DNA from: Chloroflexota bacterium
Lineage (GTDB): Bacteria > Chloroflexota > UBA6077
Assembly: GCA_021806765.1 (NCBI GenBank)
Contig: JAJZQR010000020.1
Coordinates: 1-33,062, forward strand
Reading direction: 5' to 3'
DNA length: 33,062 bases
Below are positions 6,460 through 14,947 of this stretch, piece after piece. The translations under genes and the position numbers were made by a program. The first letter of the stretch is position 1, and the number at the start of each line of letters is the position of its first letter. The notes below the pieces were generated by a model. The model was given only the letters and a program-made list of their open reading frames with translations. It had not been told where the DNA came from and made no database searches.

Positions 6460-7479
6460 TCACCCCTTTCCTCCGATTCGGGCCAGCAGCGACCGGTAGG
6501 GCCGCTCCAGCCAGAGGATCAGGCCGCGAGGGCTGAAGAGCACGATGAGGATCAGCAGGATCGCGTAGAGGATCAGGGAGGCGCCGGCCTTGCCGCTGCC
6601 GAAGAGAGCGTTGCTGACCTCGGTCAGGGGGATCAGGATGGCCGCACCCAGCACCGGCCCCCACACTGTCCCCATCCCCCCGATGATGGCGATCAGCACG
6701 ATCTTGATGGAGAGATCGATGCTGGACACGCTCTCTGGATCGATGTAGGCGATGTAGACGGTATAGAAGGCTCCCACCAGCCCGGTGAGCGCCGCGCTGA
6801 GGGCCAGCGCCTTCAGCTTGGTCGCGGTGAGGTCGACACCGATGGACTCGGCGGCATCTTGATCCCCCCGAATGGCCGCCAGGTAGTAGCCCATTTTGGA
6901 CCTGGAGACCCGATAGCCAGCGTACACCCCCAGCAGCAGGATCGCCAGGCCAAGGTAGTAGTAGGGCTCTGCCGTAGCAAACTGCAGGTTGAGGAGGTTG
7001 TCCCCCCTGAAGGGCACGATCAGCCCAAGGGGTCCCCTGGTGTACTCCCGGAAGTAGAGCAGCAGGATGCGGGTGATCTCGTTGAAGGCGAGGGTGCCCA
7101 GGGCGAAGTAGGGCCCCCTCAACCGAAAGGTCGGGTAGCCGATGATCAGAGCCCCCAGCACCGCCGCACCGATACCCACCAGCCCACCCAGGAGGGGAGT
7201 CACCCCCAGGTTGATCAGCAGCAACCCCGTGGGATAGGCCCCCAGGGCGAAGAGGGCTGAGTGGGCCAGCGACAGCTGGCCTCCGAACCCTCCGATCAGG
7301 TTCCAGGCGCAGCCCAAGGCGCCGAAGTAGAAGATGTTGGTGGCCAGACGCAGCAGGTAGTCGTCGGGAGCAGCCAGGGGGAAGACCAGGGCCACCGCCA
7401 GCAGCAGGAGAGGAAGGGCGTTGCCTGGCGAGAGGATGGCACTCTTCCTCCTGGTAGCAGGTAACCTCGTGGCGTCCAT
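6460..7479 (-). CDS. livM: Branched-chain amino acid ABC transporter permease LivM
   Basis: The 339-residue integral membrane protein has about eight to ten hydrophobic segments. GCAWNLIGGFGGQLSLAHSA near residues 56-75 and the EAA-like loop AIRGDQDAAESIGVDLTATK around 204-223 are LivM hallmarks, as is GGMGTVWGPVLGAA near the C-terminus. It forms the permease heterodimer with LivH. The start ATG overlaps the livH stop by one base (TGATG). Confidence 0.95.
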   Translation of the reverse strand: MDATRLPATRRKSAILSPGNALPLLLLAVALVFPLAAPDDYLLRLATNIFYFGALGCAWNLIGGFGGQLSLAHSALFALGAYPTGLLLINLGVTPLLGGLVGIGAAVLGALIIGYPTFRLRGPYFALGTLAFNEITRILLLYFREYTRGPLGLIVPFRGDNLLNLQFATAEPYYYLGLAILLLGVYAGYRVSRSKMGYYLAAIRGDQDAAESIGVDLTATKLKALALSAALTGLVGAFYTVYIAYIDPESVSSIDLSIKIVLIAIIGGMGTVWGPVLGAAILIPLTEVSNALFGSGKAGASLILYAILLILIVLFSPRGLILWLERPYRSLLARIGGKG

Positions 7480-8363
7480 CAGTAGAGACGGCCTCCACCG
7501 ATAATCCCCGTGGGCTTGAAGATCAGAACCAGCAGGAAGATGACGAACACCCCGAACATGGAGAGGTCCAGGGCCACGAACTGGCCTGTCAGCGACTCGG
7601 TGACGCCGATCACCAGGGCCCCCAGGACGGCCCCCAGGATGTTACCCATTCCCCCCAGGACGACCACCACGAAGGCGATCATGCCGAAAAACACCCCGGC
7701 CCTGGGGTAAGTGTTGAAGAATGGGGTCATCAGGGTACCCGCGGCCGCGGCAAGGGCGATGCCGATGCCGAAGGCCAGGACGTACATCTTCACCGGATCG
7801 ATGCCCATCAAGATGGCCCAGTCCCGATTCTCCGAGGTGGCCCTCAGGGCTCGCCCCAGATCGGTCTTAGTGAGGAAGGCCCACAGCACGGCCGCCAGCA
7901 GCAGCGCCACCAGGAAGGCGATCAGCCGTGGCAACGGAATGCGCACGGTCCAGAGGCTGAGGGCGGCAAAGGAGTAGGGGGTAGGGACGGCTCGGGGCTC
8001 AGGCCCCCACAGCAGCAACGCTCCGTTCATCAGCAGCACCGAGACACCCAGGGTGAGCAGGATCTGGGTCTCGTGGGGTTCGGCCACCACCCGCTGGATC
8101 AGGACCCTCTGAACCAGAGCGCCGAACAGGAACATCAGCGGCGGGACGGCAAAGATGAGAAGAAGGGGGTCTACTCCCGTGAAGTAGTGAAGCCAGTAGG
8201 TGGCGAACATCCCCAGCATCACGAACTCCCCATGGGCGAAATTCACCACGTTCATGGTGCCGAAGATGATGGTGAGGCCCACTGCCACCAGGGCATAGAG
8301 CCCGCCCATCAGCAAACCATTGACGACGGCCTGAGCGAAGGGAGTCAAGTCCATGATCTCCAT
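7479..8363 (-). CDS. livH: Branched-chain amino acid ABC transporter permease LivH
   Basis: The 294-residue permease begins with the family signature VVNGLLMGGLYALVAVGLT and contains VNFAHGEFVMLGMFATYW, the coupling loop LRATSENRDWAILMGID and GGMGNILGAVLGALVIG. It has about eight hydrophobic segments, the usual LivH length and layout. It pairs with LivM. The ATG at 8363 precedes MDLTPF at residue 4, so either methionine may be used. It is separated from livJ by 80 bases carrying an inverted heptamer array that may balance expression of the binding protein against the membrane and ATPase subunits. Confidence 0.95.
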   Translation of the reverse strand: MEIMDLTPFAQAVVNGLLMGGLYALVAVGLTIIFGTMNVVNFAHGEFVMLGMFATYWLHYFTGVDPLLLIFAVPPLMFLFGALVQRVLIQRVVAEPHETQILLTLGVSVLLMNGALLLWGPEPRAVPTPYSFAALSLWTVRIPLPRLIAFLVALLLAAVLWAFLTKTDLGRALRATSENRDWAILMGIDPVKMYVLAFGIGIALAAAAGTLMTPFFNTYPRAGVFFGMIAFVVVVLGGMGNILGAVLGALVIGVTESLTGQFVALDLSMFGVFVIFLLVLIFKPTGIIGGGRLY

Positions 8364-8383
8364 TACCTGTCTTCGGGAATTCG

Positions 8384-8436
8384 GGGACTGAGGACCGAGC
8401 CCATTCTCTCAGTCCTCAGTCCTCATCACTCAGTCC
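8384..8436. repeat. Inverted heptamer array between livJ and livH
   Basis: GGACTGAGGAC (8385-8395) is a perfect inverted match to GTCCTCAGTCC (8412-8422). The right side is a 7-bp periodic run with CTCAGTC at 8408, 8415 and 8429 and a variant CTCATCA at 8422. The transcript can form an 11-bp stem between the binding-protein gene and the rest of the operon, a position where hairpins commonly stabilise the upstream mRNA or reduce read-through. Confidence 0.7.
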
Positions 8437-8443
8437 CTGACGG

Positions 8444-9724
8444 CTAGCGGATGGGCCAGGCGACATCGACGTTCTGCGCCTTCTCCGGGTACACGGTGTG
8501 AGGCTCCCCGTTCTGCCACTGGATCATGGTGGGGAACACCTCTCTACTCATGCCCGTCTCGTCGAACTGAATCGTCCCCGGCTGCATCATGGTGGCAGGA
8601 CCGCTGGTGATCTTGATCTTGGAGAGAGTCTCCCGCACTCTGGCGGGGTCGGCGGATCCAGCGGCCTCCATGGCCTCCTTCAGAACCCAAACGGCAGCGT
8701 AGTGCTCGCCGGCCTGCTCTGGCATATAGCTACCGTACTTCTCCTTGTACCGCCTGGTCACGTCCACCTTCTGGGAGTCGGATGTGATGTTCTTGCTGTC
8801 CCAACTCCAGGAGCCAACGCTGAAGATGCCGTTCACCTTGTCTCCCAGCGACTTGTGGATGTCGGGCCAGATGAAGGCGGCCCCGCCCCCAATCAGCACT
8901 GGCAGGTAGCTCATCTGGTGCATGGTGGTGACGATCAGGGTGCCGTCGACGGTGTAGGAAACGGGGAACACCGCCTGGGCGCCAGCGGACTTGACGGCGG
9001 TAACCAGAGGGGCCGCGTCGCTGAAGCCTGCCGGGTAGGACTGGTCTATGACGACCTTGTAACCCTCCTGCTCGGCGATCTTTCGCAGTCCACCGGCCGT
9101 TGAGGTCCCGTAGGCGGTGTTCTCGTAGATGAACCCCACCTTCTCCACGGGGATGTTGTACTTCTTCTTGAGGAAAGAAAGGAACTCCACCTGCATGGCG
9201 CCGAACATGCTGCCCTTGGGGGCTATCTGGAAGATGTTCTTGTAGCCCTGCTTGGTGATGTCGTCAGAAATGGAGGAGGTGACCATAGGCACCCCCCGTT
9301 TTTCCATCACTGGTAGCGCCGACAGGGTAAACTGGCTGACGCCGCAACCGACGGCACCCGCCATCCTGTTCTGGCTGAGGTTTCGCTCGATGACGGTGGG
9401 AACCTGGGCCGCATCGCTGGTGATGTCGGCCACCACCAGGTTCAGCTTCGTCCCGCCCAGAGCTTTGATGCCACCCTGGGAGTTGATGTCGTCCACGGCC
9501 ATCTGGGCCCCATTACGGCTCATGGTGCCCAGGTCCACCTGGGAACCGCTGAGAGCGACCCACAAGCCGACGTTGATGGGCTCGACCTTGGGGGCTTCCT
9601 TGGAGGAGGAGGCGGGCACGGAAACCGAGGCGGGGGCCTGCTGCTGGCAGGCGGAGGTGGTGCCCACGAAGAGAACCAGGGTTGCCAGGATTGCCGGCAG
9701 GGCAAAAGAACGACGGTGTCTCAT
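8444..9724 (-). CDS. livJ: Branched-chain amino acid ABC transporter substrate-binding lipoprotein LivJ
   Basis: The 426-residue type I periplasmic-binding-fold protein starts at ATG 9724 behind GAGGAGG; the frame is open upstream to 9808 but that part overlaps the leader. Residues 1-25 are a lipoprotein signal ending TTSAC, so Cys26 would be lipidated and the protein tethered outside the membrane. Family motifs include INVGLWVALSG, NGAQMAVDDINSQGGI, VGCGVSQFTLSALPVMEKRG, VPMVTSSISD and GFIYENTAYGTSTAGGLR. A Ser-rich linker (residues 27-45) follows the Cys. It delivers amino acids or small amides to LivHMGF. Its order (livJ first) and its consensus promoter with a terminator-like leader hairpin suggest regulated expression. 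The specific ligand cannot be inferred. Confidence 0.95.
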   Translation of the reverse strand: MRHRRSFALPAILATLVLFVGTTSACQQQAPASVSVPASSSKEAPKVEPINVGLWVALSGSQVDLGTMSRNGAQMAVDDINSQGGIKALGGTKLNLVVADITSDAAQVPTVIERNLSQNRMAGAVGCGVSQFTLSALPVMEKRGVPMVTSSISDDITKQGYKNIFQIAPKGSMFGAMQVEFLSFLKKKYNIPVEKVGFIYENTAYGTSTAGGLRKIAEQEGYKVVIDQSYPAGFSDAAPLVTAVKSAGAQAVFPVSYTVDGTLIVTTMHQMSYLPVLIGGGAAFIWPDIHKSLGDKVNGIFSVGSWSWDSKNITSDSQKVDVTRRYKEKYGSYMPEQAGEHYAAVWVLKEAMEAAGSADPARVRETLSKIKITSGPATMMQPGTIQFDETGMSREVFPTMIQWQNGEPHTVYPEKAQNVDVAWPIR

Positions 9725-9951
9725 CAGGGATGCCTCCTCGTAGAAATGAGCTTCCTGAACGACAACGAGGCATGAGACAGCGATTTGGAGCGACCTACCC
9801 CATCCCACCTCCTTCCCGAGGCGCCTTCACTCTGGTGCGCAACCGAACTCGAGGCTAAACCCAAAAAGAGCAGCGCGGCCCGGATAGGCCACGCTGCCAG
9901 TGCAACCCTTCGCTGGAACACCGGAAATGCGGCTGGAATGCCAGCAACCAA
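9724..9951 (-). other. 75-codon open frame in the livJ leader (possible leader peptide)
   Basis: A frame opens at TTG 9951, right at the predicted livJ transcription start, and ends with a TGA that overlaps the livJ ATG (TGATG). The first half is hydrophobic and rich in Val, Ala, Leu and Phe (VALAAWPIRAALLFLGLA). Part of it is encoded across the leader hairpin. It could be a translated leader coupling to livJ, or an accident of GC-rich sequence. There is no upstream ribosome binding site, so real coding is uncertain. Confidence 0.25.
9860..9897 (-). terminator. Terminator-like hairpin in the livJ leader (candidate attenuator)
   Basis: On the complement, GCAGCGTGGCC (9897-9887) pairs with GGCCGCGCTGC (9880-9870) around a 6-nt loop, with one C-A mismatch, followed at once by TCTTTTTGGGTTT. 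This is a classical intrinsic terminator shape. It sits about 55 nt after the predicted start site and about 135 nt before livJ. An upstream small hairpin GCTGG-CATT-CCAGC lies near 9945-9932. Confidence 0.65.
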
Positions 9952-9956
9952 CTCCG

Positions 9957-9985
9957 CTTATACCAAACCGCGTTAGGTGTGTCAA
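9957..9985 (-). promoter_or_regulatory. Consensus sigma-70 promoter of the liv operon
   Basis: On the complement, TTGACA (9980-9985) and TATAAG (9957-9962) are separated by exactly 17 bp, putting the start site near 9950. This is one of the best promoter matches in the window. It lies back to back with the plus-strand promoter of the RpiR regulator. Confidence 0.8.
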
Positions 9986-10029
9986 GGTAGATCCTCAACC
10001 TGCCTTGCCCACCGGGTCAATGGGGCCAC

Positions 10030-10059
10030 TTGACAGGATGAGCCGTTCTGTGGTGAAAT
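10030..10059 (+). promoter_or_regulatory. Predicted promoter of the rpiR-peptidase-dpp operon
   Basis: TTGACA (10030-10035) is followed after 18 bp by TGAAAT (10054-10059), preceded by a TG of an extended -10 element. The start site would be near 10066, leaving a leader of about 60 nt before the GTG start. No obvious operator palindrome was seen. Confidence 0.5.
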
Positions 10060-10125
10060 TCCTGCACCGTTCTTGCCGTCGGCAGGAAAAGCGCCAGCTT
10101 CGCCTCCCACCTTGCGAGGATTCCC

Positions 10126-10995
10126 GTGACCCAGGACTCATTTACCGACACTATAGCCAAGCATAGCGGCACCTTTACGGACGCTCAGCAGCGGATCGCT
10201 GAGTTCGTGTTGCGGAATGCCTCGCAGGTGGCATTCTTGAATGCCCGCGAGCTTGGGGATGCGGTTGGCATCAGCGAGTCCTCGGTGATTCGCTTCGCGT
10301 ACTCCGCAGGCTTCGATGGCTATCGTGCGCTGCAGTCTGCAGCCCAGCAGATGGTCAACTCCCAGCTATCCATGCAGCAACGCTACATTCAGCACTACCA
10401 GACCGCGCGCGACGTAGTAGCAACCACCATTCGCAACGATATCGAGAACCTCGAAGCCTTAGGTCACTCCTTGAACAGCTCAGAGGTCGAGCGAGCTGCG
10501 GCCCAGATCGGCCGAGCTCGCCGCTGTTACGTGGTCGGTTTCCGAGGAGCAGCGGGCCTCGCCCTGATCGCCTCCGGCGCCATCAACCAACTGTGCCACA
10601 ACGGGATCCAACTTGCCCTGGACACGGGAGATGCGGTGGATCAGCTGGTGGGAGCAGGCCCGGACGATTGCCTTCTGGCCATCTCCTTCCGGAGATATGC
10701 CCATCGCACTCTCCGTATCGCTCGATTCGCTCACCAGCGAGGCGTCTTTGTCATCGCCGTGACAGACAGCCTCTTCAGCCCGTTGCGCGCCTACGCCAAC
10801 GTCCTGCTATCGGCCGAGGTGGAGTCGCCCAACTACTGCTACTCGCTGAGCGCACCCCTCTGCGCTATCAACAGCCTGATCCTGGCTCTCAGCCAGCTCA
10901 TGGGCAGCAGGGCAGCAGATCAGATCCGAGACTGGGAAGAGACCTATCGCCAGTTCGACCTTCTCGAGGGACTGGGCAGCACGGAACGTGAATAG
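10126..10995 (+). CDS. MurR/RpiR-family transcriptional regulator with SIS domain
   Basis: The 289-residue protein starts at GTG 10126 behind AGGA. Residues 10-75 are an RpiR-type helix-turn-helix: FTDAQQRIAEFVLRN, ARELGDAVGISESSVIRFAY and GFDGYRALQSA. Residues about 125-255 are a sugar-isomerase (SIS) fold domain: RRCYVVGFRGAAGLA, DCLLAISFRRYAHRT and GVFVIAVTDS. The family binds sugar phosphates or related effectors through the SIS domain. The usual SxS phosphate motif in the SIS core reads SFRRYA here, so the effector may not be a sugar phosphate. It is the first gene of the peptide-transport operon; its TAG stop abuts the next ATG without a gap, so it is probably the local regulator. Confidence 0.92.
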   Translation: MTQDSFTDTIAKHSGTFTDAQQRIAEFVLRNASQVAFLNARELGDAVGISESSVIRFAYSAGFDGYRALQSAAQQMVNSQLSMQQRYIQHYQTARDVVATTIRNDIENLEALGHSLNSSEVERAAAQIGRARRCYVVGFRGAAGLALIASGAINQLCHNGIQLALDTGDAVDQLVGAGPDDCLLAISFRRYAHRTLRIARFAHQRGVFVIAVTDSLFSPLRAYANVLLSAEVESPNYCYSLSAPLCAINSLILALSQLMGSRAADQIRDWEETYRQFDLLEGLGSTERE

Positions 10996-12252
10996 ATGGC
11001 TCACAGTCTGATCGAACTGATAGAGGCTCAGCGGCCCGCCCTGGTCGATGATCTCCAGGCGCTGCTCCGCTTCGATACCAGCCTGCCTCCGGGCCACGGC
11101 TACCCGGAGATCACCGCATGGCTGGCTGAGCAGGTCGCCGGACTGGGCTTCAGCGCCGAACGCGTGACCGTCCCCGAGGCATTGTGGCACCAACCCGCCC
11201 TGGGTTTCGACGGGCCGAGAGTGAACCTGGTAGCCCGGCGTCGGGCAGGGCGTCCCCCCCTCTCGATCTACGCCCACACGGACGTGGTGCCCGCTGGACC
11301 TGGCTGGTCGCTCCCCCCCTTCCAGGGAGTCGTAAAGGACGGCCGGATCTACGGTCGTGGTGCGGGTGACATGAAAGGAACCATCGCCAGCCTGCTGGCA
11401 GCGCTGCGGGCGCTGGAGGCGGCCGGGTGGCCTCTGGCCTTCGACCCCATTTTGCTCTTCTGCACCGACGAGGAGGGTGGCACCTACCCAGGTATTCGCT
11501 ACCTGGCAGAGCAGGGATTCGTCGAGGGCCACCTGCTCTGCATGGACGGACAGGCCGCGCCACGCCGCTGGGCCGGGTGTTGCGGCATGGTGGACTACAG
11601 GATCACCGTGCAGGGTCGAGGCGGCCACAGCGGAGGGTCCGGCGAAACGGTGAATGCCATCGAATCCGCCGTGCCGGTGCTGCAGTCGCTCCTGGAGTTG
11701 AAGAGCCGGGTAGAGAGCAGGGCCTCCGACATGCCGGCGGCGCCCCACGAGCGAACGAGCCACGTACACGCGCGGCTGAACGTCACCGTTTTTCATGGCG
11801 GGACCAAGCCCAACGTCATACCGGCCGAGTGCGAGCTGTGGGTCAACCGACGGTACCTCCCCGAAGAGTCGCTGGAGGCCGTCCTGGCAGAACTGGAGGC
11901 AGCTGCGCGGGTGGAAGGCGTCGCCGTCGGACTCGACGGACCCGCGGCCCATCTTCCGCCCGTTCTGGACCCCCTGGGCCCTCACTGGCCCCGCTGGGAA
12001 GCGGCGCTGGCCCAGGGCTTTGGATTCCGTCCATCCGACTTCGTCCGCTACGGGGCAAGCAGCTCTTCAGATATGGGTTGGGTTCAGACGGCCGGACTCC
12101 AGGAGATCCTGCTCGGGGGCGTCTCTCGACCGGACGGCAACGTCCACGGCCCGGACGAGTGGGTCGCCATCGACGACCTGCTGGGCCTCGCCCGCGCCCT
12201 GGCGATTTACCTGTCGGATCAGACGGCTTCGTCGACACAATCTGAAGTCTAG
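10996..12252 (+). CDS. M20-family metallopeptidase/deacylase (ArgE/DapE-like)
   Basis: The 418-residue protein has the two-domain M20 layout. Metal and catalytic residues are visible: H94 in YAHTDVVP, D125 in GRGAGDMKG, E159-E160 in TDEEGG, D184 in LCMDGQ and the last His in NVHGPDEW. The lid/dimerisation domain begins at MVDYRITVQGRGGHSGG. ArgE/DapE-type enzymes hydrolyse N-acyl amino acids or dipeptides with two zinc ions in the cytosol. It directly follows the RpiR gene and precedes a peptide-binding protein by 15 bases, which suggests it processes an imported peptide or N-acyl amino acid. The exact substrate is not readable. Confidence 0.92.
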   Translation: MAHSLIELIEAQRPALVDDLQALLRFDTSLPPGHGYPEITAWLAEQVAGLGFSAERVTVPEALWHQPALGFDGPRVNLVARRRAGRPPLSIYAHTDVVPAGPGWSLPPFQGVVKDGRIYGRGAGDMKGTIASLLAALRALEAAGWPLAFDPILLFCTDEEGGTYPGIRYLAEQGFVEGHLLCMDGQAAPRRWAGCCGMVDYRITVQGRGGHSGGSGETVNAIESAVPVLQSLLELKSRVESRASDMPAAPHERTSHVHARLNVTVFHGGTKPNVIPAECELWVNRRYLPEESLEAVLAELEAAARVEGVAVGLDGPAAHLPPVLDPLGPHWPRWEAALAQGFGFRPSDFVRYGASSSSDMGWVQTAGLQEILLGGVSRPDGNVHGPDEWVAIDDLLGLARALAIYLSDQTASSTQSEV

Positions 12253-12267
12253 GAGGAGTGGAGCGAA

Positions 12268-13917
12268 ATGAAACAGAAGATAACCCGCCGCCAGTTCCTG
12301 AAGGGGTCCTCGCTGCTAGCCCTGACCGCCGCTCTGGCGAGTTGCGCCCCATCGCCCGCGCCCGGCAGCGCGCCCACGTCCGCACCGGCAGGTGCATCCG
12401 CATCGGCCGCCACCTCCGCGCCGGCGGCCGTCGCCGCACCGACGGCCGCGACCGCCCCTCGTGCCGGAGGGTGGCTCAAGGTGAGCGTGAGCATGCGGCC
12501 CAACACCCTCAACCCGCTCAAGCAGGTCAACAGCGCCGAATACATGCTCGGGGAGATGATGTACTCCGGTCTCACCAGGCTGGGCAAGAAGATGGAGGCG
12601 GTGCCCGACCTGGCCACCTCCTGGGAGCACAACGCCGACCTCACGGAGTGGACCTTCAAGCTGCGCAAAGGGGTGAAGTTCCACACCGGCGACCCGGTGA
12701 CACCGAAGGACGTGGTAGCCACCTTCAAGGCCATCATGGACCCCAAGGTCGCCTCCCCGGGCGCCAAGAACGTCGGCCCGATCCAGTCGGTGGCAGAGAA
12801 GGGGGACGACGCCGTCGTCTTCAAGCTGAGCGGTCCCTATGCCGACCTCCCAATCTCGATAGCCTACACCGACGCGAAGATCGTCCCGGCCAAGGCCCTG
12901 GACAACATGGATGATCTGGCCACGAAGGATTTCGGCTCCGGCCCTTTCAAGCTGGTGGATTTCACCCCGGGCTCCACCGTCAAGCTGGCTAAGAACCCCG
13001 ACTACTTCCTGTCGGGCAAGCCCTACCTCGACGGGGTCATCCAGGCCGTGTACCCCGATAGCACCGCCGAGGTCGGCGCCCTCTTGAACGGAGACGTGGA
13101 CCTGAACACCCAGGTAGACCCGAGCCAGTTCCCCAGGCTGCAGAAGCAGACCGGCGTCGTGCCGCTCCGCACCCCTTCGGGGCAGTTCCTCAACCTGGTG
13201 CTCGGCTGCGACGTCAAGCCCTTCAACGATCCCAAGGTTCGGCAGGCCCTGGCGCTCAGCATCGATCGCAAGACGCTCGTCGACATGGTGCTGGAAGGTC
13301 TGGGCAGCCCTGCCTACGACAACCCCATCTCTTCTGCCTACCGGTTCTACTCTACCGTGCCGGAACGAAAGCAGGACATCGCCAAGGCCAAGCAGCTGCT
13401 GGCCGAGGCCGGCTACCCCAACGGCCTGGACATCACGCTCCACGCCGCCGAGCGCCCCGGCACGCGAGCCATCCTCGCCGTGGCAGTGAAGGAGATGGCA
13501 GCGCCGGCCGGTTTCCGGATCACGGTCCAGAAGGACGCCTACGATCTCTACCTCAGCCAGGTATGGCTGAAGGGCAACTTCTACGTCGGCCTGTACAACA
13601 TGCAGCCCACCGAGGACTCGCTGTTCTACCTGCTGTACACCTCCAAGGCTTCGTGGAACGAGACCAAGTGGAACAACGCCGACTTCGACAAGCTGGTGGA
13701 GGATGCCCGCAAGACCGATGACGAAGTTAAGCGCAAGGATCTGTACGCCAAAGCGCAGCTGCTGATGCACGATCAGATCCCCGCCATAATCCCCTTCTTC
13801 CAGGATCTGCTGGGTGGCCAGCGGAATTACGTTCAGAACTTCTACCTCCACCCGCGTGGAGCCGTGTTCTTCTTGGACGAGGTGTGGATGACCGAGGCCG
13901 CGCCCAAGCGCAGCTAA
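12268..13917 (+). CDS. Dipeptide/oligopeptide ABC transporter substrate-binding lipoprotein (SBP family 5)
   Basis: The 549-residue protein begins with a Tat signal (TRRQFLKGSS) joined to a lipobox LASC, so Cys26 is probably lipidated after export in a folded state. An Ala/Pro/Ser linker (27-70) follows. SBP_bac_5 motifs include LVPDLATSWEHN-like PDLATSWEHNADLTEWTFKL, RKGVKFHTGDPVTPKDVV, KDFGSGPFKLVDFTPG and FNDPKVRQALALSIDR. Family members bind di- and oligopeptides, nickel chelates, opines or sugars. AGGAGG lies just before the ATG. It starts the transporter section of the operon. A short hairpin CTGATT-TCC-AATCAG (13919-13933) right after the stop may protect its mRNA. Confidence 0.93.
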   Translation: MKQKITRRQFLKGSSLLALTAALASCAPSPAPGSAPTSAPAGASASAATSAPAAVAAPTAATAPRAGGWLKVSVSMRPNTLNPLKQVNSAEYMLGEMMYSGLTRLGKKMEAVPDLATSWEHNADLTEWTFKLRKGVKFHTGDPVTPKDVVATFKAIMDPKVASPGAKNVGPIQSVAEKGDDAVVFKLSGPYADLPISIAYTDAKIVPAKALDNMDDLATKDFGSGPFKLVDFTPGSTVKLAKNPDYFLSGKPYLDGVIQAVYPDSTAEVGALLNGDVDLNTQVDPSQFPRLQKQTGVVPLRTPSGQFLNLVLGCDVKPFNDPKVRQALALSIDRKTLVDMVLEGLGSPAYDNPISSAYRFYSTVPERKQDIAKAKQLLAEAGYPNGLDITLHAAERPGTRAILAVAVKEMAAPAGFRITVQKDAYDLYLSQVWLKGNFYVGLYNMQPTEDSLFYLLYTSKASWNETKWNNADFDKLVEDARKTDDEVKRKDLYAKAQLLMHDQIPAIIPFFQDLLGGQRNYVQNFYLHPRGAVFFLDEVWMTEAAPKRS

Positions 13918-13918
13918 G

Positions 13919-13933
13919 CTGATTTCCAATCAG
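13919..13933 (+). other. Short hairpin after the binding-protein gene
   Basis: CTGATT and AATCAG pair around a 3-nt loop two bases after the stop codon of the peptide-binding protein. There is no T-tract, so it is more likely an mRNA-stabilising or pausing element than a terminator. Confidence 0.4.
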
Positions 13934-13996
13934 GTGGACAGAAGTCCTGGGAGTGTTCGGCGAAGGAGTTCTGTGACACCCACGTAGAGAGTCGAG

Positions 13997-14947
13997 ATGA
14001 GCCTAGCCTATCTGGTCAAACGCTTGTTCTGGATCCTGGTCACCCTGCTGGTGGTGTCCGTGGTGGTCTTCGGCATCACCCAGATCCTGCCCGGCAACGC
14101 CGCGGTGATGATCCTGGGCCAGTATGCGACACCGGAAGCCCTCAAGGCGCTGGAGCAGCAGTTGGGGCTGGATCAACCGGGCTACGTGCAGTACCTTCAC
14201 TGGCTTGGCCATCTCCTTACCGGGGACTGGGGCACCTCCATGCAGATGTCGCGACCCGTTCTGCCGGTGGTGCTCCAGGCCCTGGGCAACTCCCTGTTCC
14301 TGGCGATCCCCACGCTGCTACTCGTCGTCGTCGTGGCGATCCCGCTGGGCATCCTTGCTGCCGTCTATCGGGGTAGCGTCTTCGACATGGCCATCACGAT
14401 GCTTTCCTACCTGGGGGTATCGCTCCCGGAGTTCGTGACGGCCACGTTGCTGCTGGCCTTCCTGGCACGGCCCCAACTGGGCATCTTCCCCTCGGGCGGC
14501 TTCGTGTCCCCCACTCAGAACCCGGTCGAGTCGTTGCGCTCGATGGCCCTGCCCATCGTGGCGATGGCCATCATTCTGACGGCACACATAAGCCGCCAGA
14601 CCCGCTCGGAGATGGTGGACGTACTGCACTCGGATTACGTCCGAGCCGCCGTCCTCAAGGGGTTGCCCAAGCGGACGGTTCTGATCAAACACGCCCTCCG
14701 CAACGCCCTGCTCCCCACCATCACGGTGCTGGCGCTGGACGTTCGCTACCTGCTGGGCGGCATAGTGATCGTGGAGGAGGTCTTCGCCTTCCCGGGCATA
14801 GGTCGCCTCACCGTCTTCGCGGTCCAGAACCGCGACCTCCCACTCATCCAAGCTTGCGTCCTGATACTGGCCGCCGTGTGCGCCCTGGCCAGCCTGGCCG
14901 CGGACATACTGTATGCTTATGTTAACCCGCGCATTGAATACAACTAA
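13997..14947 (+). CDS. dppB: Peptide ABC transporter permease DppB-type
   Basis: The 316-residue permease has the DppB start MSLAYLVKRLFWILVTLLVV, an ILPGNAAVMILGQYATPE segment, six hydrophobic segments, and the EAA loop DYVRAAVLKGLPKRTVLIKH followed by ALRNALLPTITVLAL. EEVFAFPGIGRL near the C-terminus is diagnostic for the family. It forms the membrane channel with DppC. AGAGAG lies upstream of the ATG. It overlaps the start of the next gene by 35 bases. Confidence 0.94.
   Translation: MSLAYLVKRLFWILVTLLVVSVVVFGITQILPGNAAVMILGQYATPEALKALEQQLGLDQPGYVQYLHWLGHLLTGDWGTSMQMSRPVLPVVLQALGNSLFLAIPTLLLVVVVAIPLGILAAVYRGSVFDMAITMLSYLGVSLPEFVTATLLLAFLARPQLGIFPSGGFVSPTQNPVESLRSMALPIVAMAIILTAHISRQTRSEMVDVLHSDYVRAAVLKGLPKRTVLIKHALRNALLPTITVLALDVRYLLGGIVIVEEVFAFPGIGRLTVFAVQNRDLPLIQACVLILAAVCALASLAADILYAYVNPRIEYN

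Noticed and set aside
6443..7498. 351-codon frame overlapping livM on the same strand
   Set aside because: Out of phase with the LivM frame, which carries all family motifs; the product is Arg/Gly/Pro-rich noise.
8408..8436. CRISPR-like short repeats
   Set aside because: Units are 7 bp without spacers; this is a heptamer array, not a repeat-spacer structure.
12316..13929. Long open frame of 537 codons on the minus strand opposite the peptide-binding protein
   Set aside because: It is the antisense of a well-conserved gene in GC-rich DNA, and its product is low-complexity with no recognised motif.
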